Assembly: GCA_947178015.1 (NCBI GenBank)
Contig: CAMWWW010000112.1
Coordinates: 1 to 7,214 of the forward strand
Direction: 5' to 3'
Source of the DNA: an uncultured Clostridia bacterium
Lineage (GTDB): Bacteria; Bacillota; Clostridia; Lachnospirales; Lachnospiraceae
DNA length: 7,214 bases
The translations under genes were made by a program, and so were the position numbers. Positions 1 to 6,537 of this stretch are shown piece after piece. Below the pieces are notes generated by a model that saw only the letters and a list, made by a program, of their open reading frames with translations, made no database searches and was not told the origin of the DNA. Within the stretch, counting starts at the first letter, position 1. The number at the start of each line of letters is the position of its first letter.

Positions 1-87
1 ATGCGGACCTTTTTCGAAAATGATTACATAAATCGCCTTTACAAAAATTTATCCTATATTGTTTTCAAAAGTATAGAAAGGCGTATT
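1..87. other. Upstream intergenic or 3' end of an off-window gene
   Basis: No complete gene can be supported here. Three short plus-strand readings enter from the left edge: frame 1 is open to a TGA at 100-102 (33 codons), frame 2 ends at TAA 29-31 and frame 3 ends at TGA 21-23. Any of these could be the tail of an upstream gene; frames 2 and 3 leave a normal gap before the terminator at 88-124, whereas the frame 1 stop falls inside its stem-loop. The stretch also holds an inverted repeat, CGCCTTT (34-40) with AAAGGCG (77-83), continued inward by CTATAT (54-59) with GTATAG (71-76). That could be a folded 3' UTR. Confidence 0.4.
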
Positions 88-124
88 AAGCCGGAAATCT
101 GAAAATGAGATTCCCGGCTTTTTT
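88..124 (+). terminator. Rho-independent terminator of the upstream unit
   Basis: A long stem is visible: AAGCCGG (88-94) pairs with CCGGCTT (114-120), then after one A-C mismatch AATCT (96-100) pairs with AGATT (108-112), closing a 7-base loop GAAAATG. A run of six T follows on the plus strand (119-124, partly within the stem). On the minus strand the stem is not followed by a T run, so it works for plus-strand transcripts. It ends a transcript that began left of the window and insulates the promoter at 155-183. Confidence 0.88.
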
Positions 125-141
125 GTGCACAGACTTGTGCA
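124..141. repeat. Compact TGTGCA dyad upstream of promoter
   Basis: TGCACA (126-131) and TGTGCA (136-141) form a perfect 6-base inverted repeat around GACT. The left half also lies in the 8-base palindrome TGTGCACA (124-131), and TTGTGCA occurs twice in direct orientation 12 bases apart (123-129, 135-141). It lies 13 bases upstream of the -35 box at 155. That position suits a regulator site, but the repeats are short and chance remains possible. No regulator gene is in the window. Confidence 0.3.
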
Positions 142-154
142 GAGGAAAATTCTT

Positions 155-183
155 TTGACCATAGCTTTTTCTTGTAGTATGAT
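155..183 (+). promoter_or_regulatory. Sigma-A-type promoter for the unknown gene and rarA
   Basis: The -35 box TTGACC (155-160, 5 of 6 consensus bases) and -10 box TATGAT (178-183, 5 of 6) are separated by exactly 17 bases. Transcription would start near 189-191, leaving a leader of about 26 bases before the ATG at 216. It lies just after the upstream terminator and is the only good promoter before rarA, so it probably serves both genes. Confidence 0.75.
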
Positions 184-215
184 AAAGAAAAAAGAAGGAT
201 AGGGTACACGGCAGT

Positions 216-770
216 ATGTCAGGCAAAAAGAAGGAACAGGAATATTTTGATGCGGCGTTGTCAAATTTTATGTTTGATATGGCGAGCGGAGGAGCAATCC
301 GACATCTGGCAGATAGGGGATATTCTGTGGATCAGATAGTGAAGACCTTAGCGTTTCCTACGCCCAGAGATCGGGTGGAGAGAACGGTTTACCAACATAT
401 GATGGATACAGGAATGTTGAAAACCTCTATGGACGCGAGTACGATGACGGTCAGACAGATAGGAAAGATGCAGGTTTATGAGCTAAATCATGTTTTGTCG
501 GAGCATATTGCGCAGAATGGGGAAACACATTCTTATATGTTTTGTCCTTTTGGTGCATGGAAGGGAGCGGACAGGGAGCGGTTTCTTAAGCAGCTTTCCT
601 GCCTAACAGGGAGGGAGCAGGAGTATCTGATGGGAATTCGCTGGGAGCAGGAGGAAATGTATCATATTCTTAACAGCCGTATGTTGGAGATTGGAGTGCA
701 GCTTACCGTTCATTCCAGCTTGGACACAAGGTTTTATTTTCTAAAAGAAGGGCTGATTCTTTGCGGTTGA
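216..770 (+). CDS. Hypothetical protein, 184 aa, upstream of rarA
   Basis: I do not recognise a named family. The protein appears soluble, with no signal peptide or membrane segment, and is mostly helical. Residues 26-68 (GAIRHLADRGYS, then an IVKTL helix, PTPRDRVERT and YQHMMDTGML) resemble a small helix-turn-helix-like unit, but this is a visual impression. Residues 105-115 (HSYMFCPFGAW) form a distinctive aromatic/Cys segment, and residues 116-155 are a charged, probably coiled helix. Cysteines are at 110, 129 and 183, with no metal-binding spacing. The ATG at 216 follows only a weak ribosome site (AGGG at 201-204, 11 bases away), but it fits the strong promoter and I see no better start. 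The stop is 90 bases before the preferred rarA start, with no terminator between, so the two are probably co-transcribed. A role linked to replication or repair would be guilt by association only. Confidence 0.8.
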   Translation: MSGKKKEQEYFDAALSNFMFDMASGGAIRHLADRGYSVDQIVKTLAFPTPRDRVERTVYQHMMDTGMLKTSMDASTMTVRQIGKMQVYELNHVLSEHIAQNGETHSYMFCPFGAWKGADRERFLKQLSCLTGREQEYLMGIRWEQEEMYHILNSRMLEIGVQLTVHSSLDTRFYFLKEGLILCG

Positions 771-860
771 GAATGGAGGAAAGAGTAGGGAGAACGTTTG
801 CACAGATACCATGTCAAGGATTGGCGTTGTGTGATTCCGAATAGAGAAATGAGGATTAAA

Positions 861-2195
861 ATGGAACAGATGAGTTTATTTGACAATAGGCAGACAGCAG
901 CTCCGCTTGCAAGCCGATTAAGGCCAGAGACGCTTGACGAGTACGTAGGGCAGAAGCATCTTGTGGGAAAGGGAAAGATACTAAGACAGTTAATTGAGAA
1001 GGATCAGTTGTCTTCCATGATTTTCTGGGGGCCGCCGGGAGTTGGAAAGACGACGCTGGCAAGAATTATTGCGAAACAGACGAGGGCTGAGTTTGTGGAG
1101 TTCAGCGCGGTTACAAGCGGGATCAAGGAGATTAAGGATGTGATGGCGCAGGCAGAGCAAAATCGTCATATGGGTGTGCGGACCCTTTTGTTTGCGGATG
1201 AGATCCATCGTTTTAATAAGGCGCAGCAGGACGCTTTTTTGCCTTATGTGGAGAAGGGAAGCATTATATTAGTTGGTGCGACGACAGAAAATCCGTCTTT
1301 TGAAATTAATTCTGCTCTGCTTTCCAGATGCAGGGTATTTATTTTAAAAGCATTGGAGCAGGAGGAGATCAAGGAGCTGCTTGTCCATGCATTAAAAAGT
1401 CCGAAGGGTTTTGGATCGATGCAGATTGCTATAGAGGATGCGCAGCTTTCTGCCATTGCGCGGTTTTCAAACGGGGATGCGAGGACGGCTCTAAATACGC
1501 TGGAGATGGCGGTGGTAAACAGTGAGCTAAATGAGCAGGCGGTTTTCTATGTGAGCGCCGAGATATTGGCGCAATGTATGAATCGCCGTTCTTTGTTGTA
1601 TGACAAAAATGGAGAGGAGCATTATAATCTTATTTCTGCTCTTCATAAGTCTATGCGCAATAGTGATCCAGATGCAGCGGTATATTGGCTGCATCGCATG
1701 TTAGATGGAGGAGAGGAACCGCTTTATATTGCGAGGCGTCTGGTTCGTTTTGCGAGCGAGGATGTGGGGATGGCGGATTCTGGCGCGCTGCCGCTTGCCA
1801 TAGCGGCATATCAGGCATGTCATTTTCTTGGTATGCCGGAGTGTGATGTTCATCTGACACATGCAGCGGTGTATCTGTCTATGGCGCCGAAATCCAACGC
1901 ATTGTACCGGGCATGTCTGGACTGCAAGGAGGATATTAAAAATCTTCCGGCGGAACCGGTGCCGCTCTGGATCTGCAACGCCCCTACAGAGCTGATGAAG
2001 GAGTTTCATTATGGAGAGGGATATATCTATGCGCATAATACAGAAGAAAAGATGGCCAAAATGCAGTGTCTGCCGGATGCGTTAATAGGGCGCAGGTATT
2101 ATCAGCCGGACGGCGAGGGGCAGGAGAAGCAGGTAAAAGAAAGGCTTGAGAGGATTTTGCAGTGGAAGAACGAGGATAAGGAGTCCTCTTTTTAA
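861..2195 (+). CDS. rarA: RarA/MgsA, replication-associated recombination AAA+ ATPase
   Basis: RarA (MgsA; Mgs1/WRNIP1 in eukaryotes) is a cytosolic clamp-loader-like AAA+ ATPase acting at stalled replication forks and single-stranded DNA gaps. Numbered from the ATG at 861 (444 residues, the usual family length): family N-terminus LASRLRPETLDEYVGQ (17-32), Walker A GPPGVGKTT (57-65, Lys63), Walker B LLFADEIHRF (109-118, Asp113/Glu114), sensor 1 ATTENPSF (140-147), probable arginine finger in LLSRCR (Arg156) and sensor 2 GDART (Arg208). The MgsA C-terminal domain follows from about 254 (HYNLISALHKS, AVYWLHRML, ASEDVGMAD), ending in RRYYQP and a charged tail. All catalytic motifs are intact. 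A TTG at 798 would add 21 residues and has AGGGAG five bases upstream, but 861 has GAGG six bases upstream and puts the conserved region at the normal distance. It probably shares the promoter at 155-183. Confidence 0.95.
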   Translation: MEQMSLFDNRQTAAPLASRLRPETLDEYVGQKHLVGKGKILRQLIEKDQLSSMIFWGPPGVGKTTLARIIAKQTRAEFVEFSAVTSGIKEIKDVMAQAEQNRHMGVRTLLFADEIHRFNKAQQDAFLPYVEKGSIILVGATTENPSFEINSALLSRCRVFILKALEQEEIKELLVHALKSPKGFGSMQIAIEDAQLSAIARFSNGDARTALNTLEMAVVNSELNEQAVFYVSAEILAQCMNRRSLLYDKNGEEHYNLISALHKSMRNSDPDAAVYWLHRMLDGGEEPLYIARRLVRFASEDVGMADSGALPLAIAAYQACHFLGMPECDVHLTHAAVYLSMAPKSNALYRACLDCKEDIKNLPAEPVPLWICNAPTELMKEFHYGEGYIYAHNTEEKMAKMQCLPDALIGRRYYQPDGEGQEKQVKERLERILQWKNEDKESSF

Positions 2196-2198
2196 TAG

Positions 2199-2230
2199 AA
2201 ATCATATCTTTTGCTAGATTCCTATGATTT
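2199..2230. repeat. Dyad after rarA: weak terminator or operator candidate
   Basis: AAATCATA (2199-2206) and TATGATTT (2223-2230) are perfect 8-base inverted repeats around 16 bases. TCT (2207-2209) and AGA (2216-2218) can extend the stem, leaving a TTCC bulge. It begins four bases after the rarA stop. The stem is AT-rich and the following sequence (GTTTCGTTTC) is not a clean T run, so termination would be weak. It lies immediately upstream of the candidate exporter promoter and could instead be a regulator site. Confidence 0.35.
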
Positions 2231-2235
2231 GTTTC

Positions 2236-2263
2236 GTTTCAGTTTAGTATTTCATGGTAATAT
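2236..2263 (+). promoter_or_regulatory. Candidate extended -10 promoter for the ABC operon
   Basis: TGG followed by TAATAT (2255-2263) matches an extended -10 element. The best -35 near the right distance is poor (GTTTCA at 2236-2241, 16-base spacing), which extended -10 promoters tolerate. A start near 2270 would give a leader of about 45 bases before the ATG at 2314, which has its own ribosome site (AAAGGAG, 2298-2304). Readthrough from rarA is the alternative. Confidence 0.4.
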
Positions 2264-2313
2264 TTTATGTGAATAAATGCTGAAAGTGCATAATAGGAAA
2301 GGAGAGCAGAGGT

Positions 2314-4071
2314 ATGTTTCGATTATTTAGTAAATTTAGAAAACGTGACTGGGGCTGCATGGCAGCGGCGGTTGTGTTTATTGTGGCACAGGTCTGGCTG
2401 GATCTGAAGATGCCGGATTATATGTCTGAGATAACAACGTTAGTGCAGACGCCGGGAAGTGAGATGGCGGCGGTTCTGTCGGCAGGAGGGAAGATGTTAG
2501 CCTGCGCGCTCGGAAGCTTGTGCAGCGCGTTGATGGTCGCGGTGATGGCGGCAAGAATCGCCACAGATTTCGGTGCGGATACCAGAAGAAGGATGTTTGC
2601 CAAGGTGCAGGCCTTTTCTATGGGGGAGATTGGAAAATATTCTACGGCAAGCTTAATTACGCGCTCTACCAACGACATTCAGCAGGTGCAGATGTTGATT
2701 GTGATGGGATTGCAGTCTATTGTGAAAGCGCCCATTATGGCGGTCTGGGCGATACTTAAAATTTCAGGCAAGAATGTGACGTGGACGCTTACAACGGCGG
2801 CAGCGGTGGTATTGTTGTTGATGACGGTGCTGATCTGCGTGTCCATAGCGATGCCGAAGTTTAAGAAATTACAGAAGCTGACCGATGATATCAATCGGGT
2901 GACAAGGGAGAATCTGACAGGAATCCGCGTGGTCAGGGCATATAATGCGGAGAATTATCAGGAGGATAAATTTGACGCCGCCAATACAGAGCTTACAAGG
3001 ACAAATCTGTTTGCAAGCAGAACGATGGCGTTTATGATGCCCTCCATTCAGATGGTGATGAACGGGCTGACATTGACGATCTATTGGCTTGGCGCCGCGA
3101 TGATAAGCAAGGCAGCGTTTTCGGATAAGATTGCGTTGTTTTCGGATATGATTGTATTTACGCAGTATGCCATGCAGGTCGTGATGGCGTTTATGATGCT
3201 GGTGATGATCTTTATTATATTTCCAAGGGCTTCAGTTTCAGCAAAGCGTATTTTGGAGGTGCTCGACACAGAGCTTTCCATTGCGGACGGCGAGGAGGAT
3301 GGAGCTTCTGCCAAAGAGACAGGGACCATTACGTTTCGGAATGTCAGTTTCCGTTATCCGGGGGCAGAGGAGAATGTGCTGGAAAATATCAGTTTTTCGG
3401 CAAAGAAAGGGGAGACGGTGGCCATTATTGGCTCTACTGGAAGCGGTAAGAGTACAATGATCCACATGATTCCACGTTTTTATGATGCGACGGAGGGAGA
3501 AGTGCTGGTTGACGGCATTAATGTCAAAAAATACAAGCAGAAGGCATTGAGAAATAAGATTGGCTATGTATCACAGAAAGCGATTTTATTCTCAGGCACT
3601 GTCTATGACAATATTGCCTATGGGGACAATGGAAAGGCGAAACATCTTAAGTCGGATGTGGTGGAGGCGGTCTACACAGCGCAGGCATCTGAGTTTGTGG
3701 AAAAACTCCCAGAGGGCTATGAGGCGCATGTGTCGCAGGGAGGATCGAATTTCTCAGGCGGGCAGAAGCAGAGGCTTTCAATTGCGAGAGCTGTGTGCAG
3801 AAGGCCGGAGATTTTGATTTTTGATGATTCTTTCTCCGCGCTAGATTATAAGACGGACCGGATTCTCAGAAAGCAGCTTGAAAAGGACTGCAAGGACGCG
3901 ACAAGGCTGATTGTAGCACAGCGAATCGGCACCATTCGGGACGCCGATCAGATTATTGTGCTGGATGATGGAAAGGTGGCTGGCAAGGGAACACATGAGG
4001 AATTAATGAGAGAGTGTGAGACCTATCAGCAGATCGCGTATTCTCAGCTTTCAAAGGAGGAGCTTGCATAA
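2314..4071 (+). CDS. ABC exporter half-transporter, degenerate-site subunit
   Basis: Type IV ABC exporter subunit (membrane domain fused to ATPase, 585 residues, normal length), probably in the cytoplasmic membrane as a heterodimer with the next gene product. Six membrane segments lie near residues 14-31, 59-84, 127-148, 156-180, 240-266 and 279-303. The nucleotide-binding domain follows: A-loop Tyr348, Walker A GSTGSGKST (373-381, Lys379), Q-loop Gln421, signature FSGGQ (480-484), Walker B LIFDD (501-505), D-loop SALD (508-511). Two key residues differ from canonical enzymes: Asp505 replaces the catalytic glutamate and Gln536 replaces the switch histidine (VAQR). In the TM287/288 and BmrCD exporters this marks the subunit whose Walker motifs form the non-hydrolysing site, so it is specialisation rather than decay. 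GGAG at 2301-2304 lies nine bases before the ATG. Substrate is unknown; multidrug or lipid-like export is a family-level guess. Confidence 0.93.
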   Translation: MFRLFSKFRKRDWGCMAAAVVFIVAQVWLDLKMPDYMSEITTLVQTPGSEMAAVLSAGGKMLACALGSLCSALMVAVMAARIATDFGADTRRRMFAKVQAFSMGEIGKYSTASLITRSTNDIQQVQMLIVMGLQSIVKAPIMAVWAILKISGKNVTWTLTTAAAVVLLLMTVLICVSIAMPKFKKLQKLTDDINRVTRENLTGIRVVRAYNAENYQEDKFDAANTELTRTNLFASRTMAFMMPSIQMVMNGLTLTIYWLGAAMISKAAFSDKIALFSDMIVFTQYAMQVVMAFMMLVMIFIIFPRASVSAKRILEVLDTELSIADGEEDGASAKETGTITFRNVSFRYPGAEENVLENISFSAKKGETVAIIGSTGSGKSTMIHMIPRFYDATEGEVLVDGINVKKYKQKALRNKIGYVSQKAILFSGTVYDNIAYGDNGKAKHLKSDVVEAVYTAQASEFVEKLPEGYEAHVSQGGSNFSGGQKQRLSIARAVCRRPEILIFDDSFSALDYKTDRILRKQLEKDCKDATRLIVAQRIGTIRDADQIIVLDDGKVAGKGTHEELMRECETYQQIAYSQLSKEELA

Positions 4072-5840
4072 TGGAAAATAGGACAAAATCAAAGGATTTT
4101 ACAGGTACATGGAAAAAGCTGCTGATCTACTGCCGCCGGTATTGGAGCCTGATGATTCTGGCGGTGATAGGAGCAGGAGCAGGCACGATTCTCACTCTGC
4201 TTGGCCCCGATAAATTGTCCGAGATGACGAAGGTGATCACAGATGGGCTGATGGCGGAAATTGATATGCAGGCTGTGGCAAGGATTGGGATAACGCTGAT
4301 CGGTTTTTATGCATTTAGCGCGGTGTTGTCCTTGATGCAGCATCTTCTTATGACAAATGTGACGCAGGGAGTGTCGAAGAGCCTGCGGGGTGATATTTCA
4401 AAGAAAATCAACCGGCTTCCGATGTGGTATTATAATAAGACGACGACGGGCGACGTGCTTTCAAGGGTGACAAACGATGTAGATACCATAGCACAGTCTT
4501 TAAACCAGAGCATTGGCACGCTGGTTTCTGCTATTATGCTGTTTGTGGGTTCTGTGATTATGATGCTTATCACGGATGTGACAATGACAGTCGCGGCAGT
4601 GTTGTCTACGATTGTGGGCTTTGTGCTAATGATGCTGATTATGGGGCGGTCGCAGAAATATTTCTTCCGGCAGCAGAAGAATCTGGGGCTGTTAAATGGA
4701 CATATTGAAGAGATTTATTCCGGGCATACCGTGGTAAAGGCTTATAATGGGGAAGATAAGGCGCAGGCGGATTTCGACCGATTGAATGAGAATCTTCTGG
4801 ACAGCGGATTTAAGGCGCAGTGTCTTTCCGGTATGATGATGCCGATTATGGGATTTATTGGAAATTTTGGCTATGTGGTGGTGTGTATTGTGGGCGCGCT
4901 GCTGACGATGAAGGAGCAAATCGGCTTTGAGGTAATTGTCGCTTTTATGATGTATGTGCGGTTTTTCACACAGCCTTTGTCTCAGATGGCGCAGGCGGCA
5001 CAATCGTTGCAGTCTGCTGCGGCTGCCGGTGAGAGAGTGTTTGAATTTTTGGACGCGGAGGAGATGGCAGATGAGAGTGAAAAGACCAGTCATCTTTCCC
5101 ATGTAAAGGGGGATGTGGAGTTTCGTCACGTCAGATTTGGCTATGAAGGAACGGATAAAATTATTATTCATGATTTTTCGGCTAAGGCAAAGGCGGGGCA
5201 GAAGATCGCGATCGTTGGCCCCACTGGAGCAGGAAAGACGACGATGGTCAATCTTCTTATGCGTTTTCATGAGCTGTTGGGCGGAGAGATACGGATTGAT
5301 GGGATCGCTGTCGACAAGGTAAGAAGAGAGGAGGTTCATTCCCAGTTTTGTATGGTTTTGCAGGATACATGGCTATTTGAGGGAACCATTCGGGAGAATC
5401 TCATTTATTGCTCGGAAAATGTGTCAGAGGAAAGCATGATAAAGGCATGTAAAGCGGTGGGATTGTATCATTTTATCCGCTCGCTGCCGGAAGGATTTGA
5501 CACGGTGCTAAACGATCAGGTGAGTCTGTCGCAGGGGCAGAAGCAGCAGCTTACCATTGCAAGGGCGATGATTGCAGATCGTCCGATGCTGATACTGGAT
5601 GAGGCTACCAGCTCGGTGGATACCAGAACAGAGCTAAAGATTCAGCAGGCGATGGATGAGCTGATGAGAAACCGAACCTCTTTTGTGATTGCACATAGGC
5701 TGTCGACGATCAAGGATGCAGATCTGATCTTGGTGATGAAAGCAGGCGATATTATTGAGAGCGGCACACATGAGGAATTGCTTGCAAAAGGCGGCTTCTA
5801 CAGCGAATTGTACAATAGCCAGTTTGAGCAGTCAGCGTAA
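4071..5840 (+). CDS. ABC exporter half-transporter, catalytic-site subunit
   Basis: Partner of the preceding subunit: 589 residues, same membrane-plus-ATPase layout. Membrane segments lie near 26-45, 70-93, 146-167, 171-192, 256-280 and 285-305. The ATPase domain has Walker A GPTGAGKTT (383-391, Lys389), Q-loop Gln431, Walker B LILDE (507-511) with catalytic Glu511, D-loop SSVD (514-517) and switch His542 (IAHR). Its signature is LSQGQ (486-490) rather than LSGGQ. In a head-to-tail dimer this faces the first subunit's Asp505 site, while the intact FSGGQ of the first subunit completes this subunit's competent site. The ATG overlaps the previous stop by one base (TAATG), with AAGGAGG at 4054-4060 ten bases upstream, a layout typical of translational coupling and equal expression. 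Closest known architecture is the TM288/BmrD type. Substrate unknown. Confidence 0.94.
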   Translation: MENRTKSKDFTGTWKKLLIYCRRYWSLMILAVIGAGAGTILTLLGPDKLSEMTKVITDGLMAEIDMQAVARIGITLIGFYAFSAVLSLMQHLLMTNVTQGVSKSLRGDISKKINRLPMWYYNKTTTGDVLSRVTNDVDTIAQSLNQSIGTLVSAIMLFVGSVIMMLITDVTMTVAAVLSTIVGFVLMMLIMGRSQKYFFRQQKNLGLLNGHIEEIYSGHTVVKAYNGEDKAQADFDRLNENLLDSGFKAQCLSGMMMPIMGFIGNFGYVVVCIVGALLTMKEQIGFEVIVAFMMYVRFFTQPLSQMAQAAQSLQSAAAAGERVFEFLDAEEMADESEKTSHLSHVKGDVEFRHVRFGYEGTDKIIIHDFSAKAKAGQKIAIVGPTGAGKTTMVNLLMRFHELLGGEIRIDGIAVDKVRREEVHSQFCMVLQDTWLFEGTIRENLIYCSENVSEESMIKACKAVGLYHFIRSLPEGFDTVLNDQVSLSQGQKQQLTIARAMIADRPMLILDEATSSVDTRTELKIQQAMDELMRNRTSFVIAHRLSTIKDADLILVMKAGDIIESGTHEELLAKGGFYSELYNSQFEQSA

Positions 5841-5849
5841 GGAGGGGGA

Positions 5850-6455
5850 ATGGTTATGAAATATCATTATATTGCGATTGAACGGGAATATGGCAGCGCA
5901 GGGACCGAGATAGGGAAAAAGACGGCAGAAAGAGCAGGAATTGCCTGCTGTACCAGCGAGGTGTACGAGAAAGTGGCGGCGAGGCTTGGCATGTCGGCAA
6001 AGGAGGTGGAGAGACGCGAGGAAAGCACGACAAACAGCTTTTTGTATTCCATCGCCATGCTGATCAACGCACAGAGCGGGAAAAGTGATACGCTGTCCAC
6101 AGAACAGCAGATCTATCTGTCCATGCAGAGGGCAGTGAGGGAAGCCGCCGAGCAGGGAAGATGCGTCTTTGTGGGACATTGTGCAGGGGAGGCGCTAAGA
6201 GATCGAGGAGGTGTTCTCAGAGTATTTATCCGCGCGGATTATGAGCAGAAAAGAGAGAGAATCATTAAGGAGTATGGGATAGAGAAAAGTAGTGTGGATA
6301 AGGTGATGGAGAAGAATAATAAACGCAGAAGATCGGCATTTTATGCCAATACCATGAAAAAATGGGATGCGGCGGAGAATTACGATCTGGTGCTGGACAG
6401 CGGCAAGTTAGGCGTGGAGACTTGTGTTCAGATACTTACGGGGTTGCTGATGTAG
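5850..6455 (+). CDS. Cytidylate-kinase-like family protein
   Basis: A 201-residue P-loop protein resembling the cytidylate-kinase-like family (Pfam Cytidylate_kin2 type), distinct from the essential Cmk. Visible features: start of the fold IAIEREYGSAGTEIGKK (8-24), with the phosphate-loop-like GSAGTEIGK at 15-23; a second strand VFVGHCAGEALRDR (106-119); FIRAD (126-130); an arginine-rich lid NKRRRSAFY (157-165) with KKWD (170-173); and terminal YDLVLDSGKLG (178-188). Members are assumed to phosphorylate nucleotides or related substrates, but most are uncharacterised. By my recollection the family usually reads GSGGREIG and VGRCA, so Ala17, Thr19 and His110 are departures. The start is ambiguous: ATG 5850 lies four bases after GGAGG (5841-5845), and ATG 5856 lies ten bases after it and would remove two residues. 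It begins nine bases after the exporter stop, so it is probably in that operon. Confidence 0.85.
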   Translation: MVMKYHYIAIEREYGSAGTEIGKKTAERAGIACCTSEVYEKVAARLGMSAKEVERREESTTNSFLYSIAMLINAQSGKSDTLSTEQQIYLSMQRAVREAAEQGRCVFVGHCAGEALRDRGGVLRVFIRADYEQKRERIIKEYGIEKSSVDKVMEKNNKRRRSAFYANTMKKWDAAENYDLVLDSGKLGVETCVQILTGLLM

Positions 6456-6537
6456 AGCATAATCAATGCAGAGAAAAGAGCTACACGAAAAATAAAAAAA
6501 GCGGGGCGGGATAATTCCCACTCCGCTTCTGCGTCGC
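6456..6537. other. Convergent intergenic region
   Basis: Eighty-two bases separate the ends of the two convergent genes. It contains an A-rich run (6488-6500) and one hairpin, which are described as the minus-strand terminator. No plus-strand T run follows the hairpin, so I see no efficient terminator for the exporter-kinase operon here. Confidence 0.6.
6488..6528 (-). terminator. Rho-independent terminator of the Uma2-family gene
   Basis: Left arm GCGGGGCGGGA (6501-6511) and right arm TCCCACTCCGC (6516-6526) form an 11-base stem with one mismatch and one wobble pair around a 4-base loop. Flanking AA/TT (6499-6500, 6527-6528) add two pairs. Read on the minus strand, the GC-rich stem is followed by seven T, an A, then more T (6488-6500 as A on the plus strand), a textbook terminator starting about ten bases after the stop codon. 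Confidence 0.88.

Noticed and set aside
773..844. 23-codon open frame between the unknown gene and rarA
   Set aside because: An ATG at 773 opens a frame to TAG at 842, but there is no ribosome site before it and the peptide has no recognisable feature. It is probably chance.
1701..2036. 111-codon minus-strand open frame inside rarA
   Set aside because: It is antisense to the conserved MgsA C-terminal domain, with an Arg/Cys/His-rich translation and no domain. It is a shadow.
2314..4071. First ABC subunit as a decaying or dead transporter, because the catalytic Glu and switch His are missing
   Set aside because: The frame is full length, the other motifs are intact, and the changes complement the deviant signature of the partner. 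This is the known heterodimeric exporter design.
4692..5339. 215-codon minus-strand open frame inside the second ABC gene
   Set aside because: It lies antisense to a region with clear membrane-domain and Walker A motifs. Its translation is rich in His, Arg and Leu with no recognisable domain, and it has no supporting gene context. It is a shadow of the real gene.
6501..6526. Hairpin as a bidirectional terminator
   Set aside because: Only the minus-strand reading is followed by a T run; the plus-strand side is mixed sequence.
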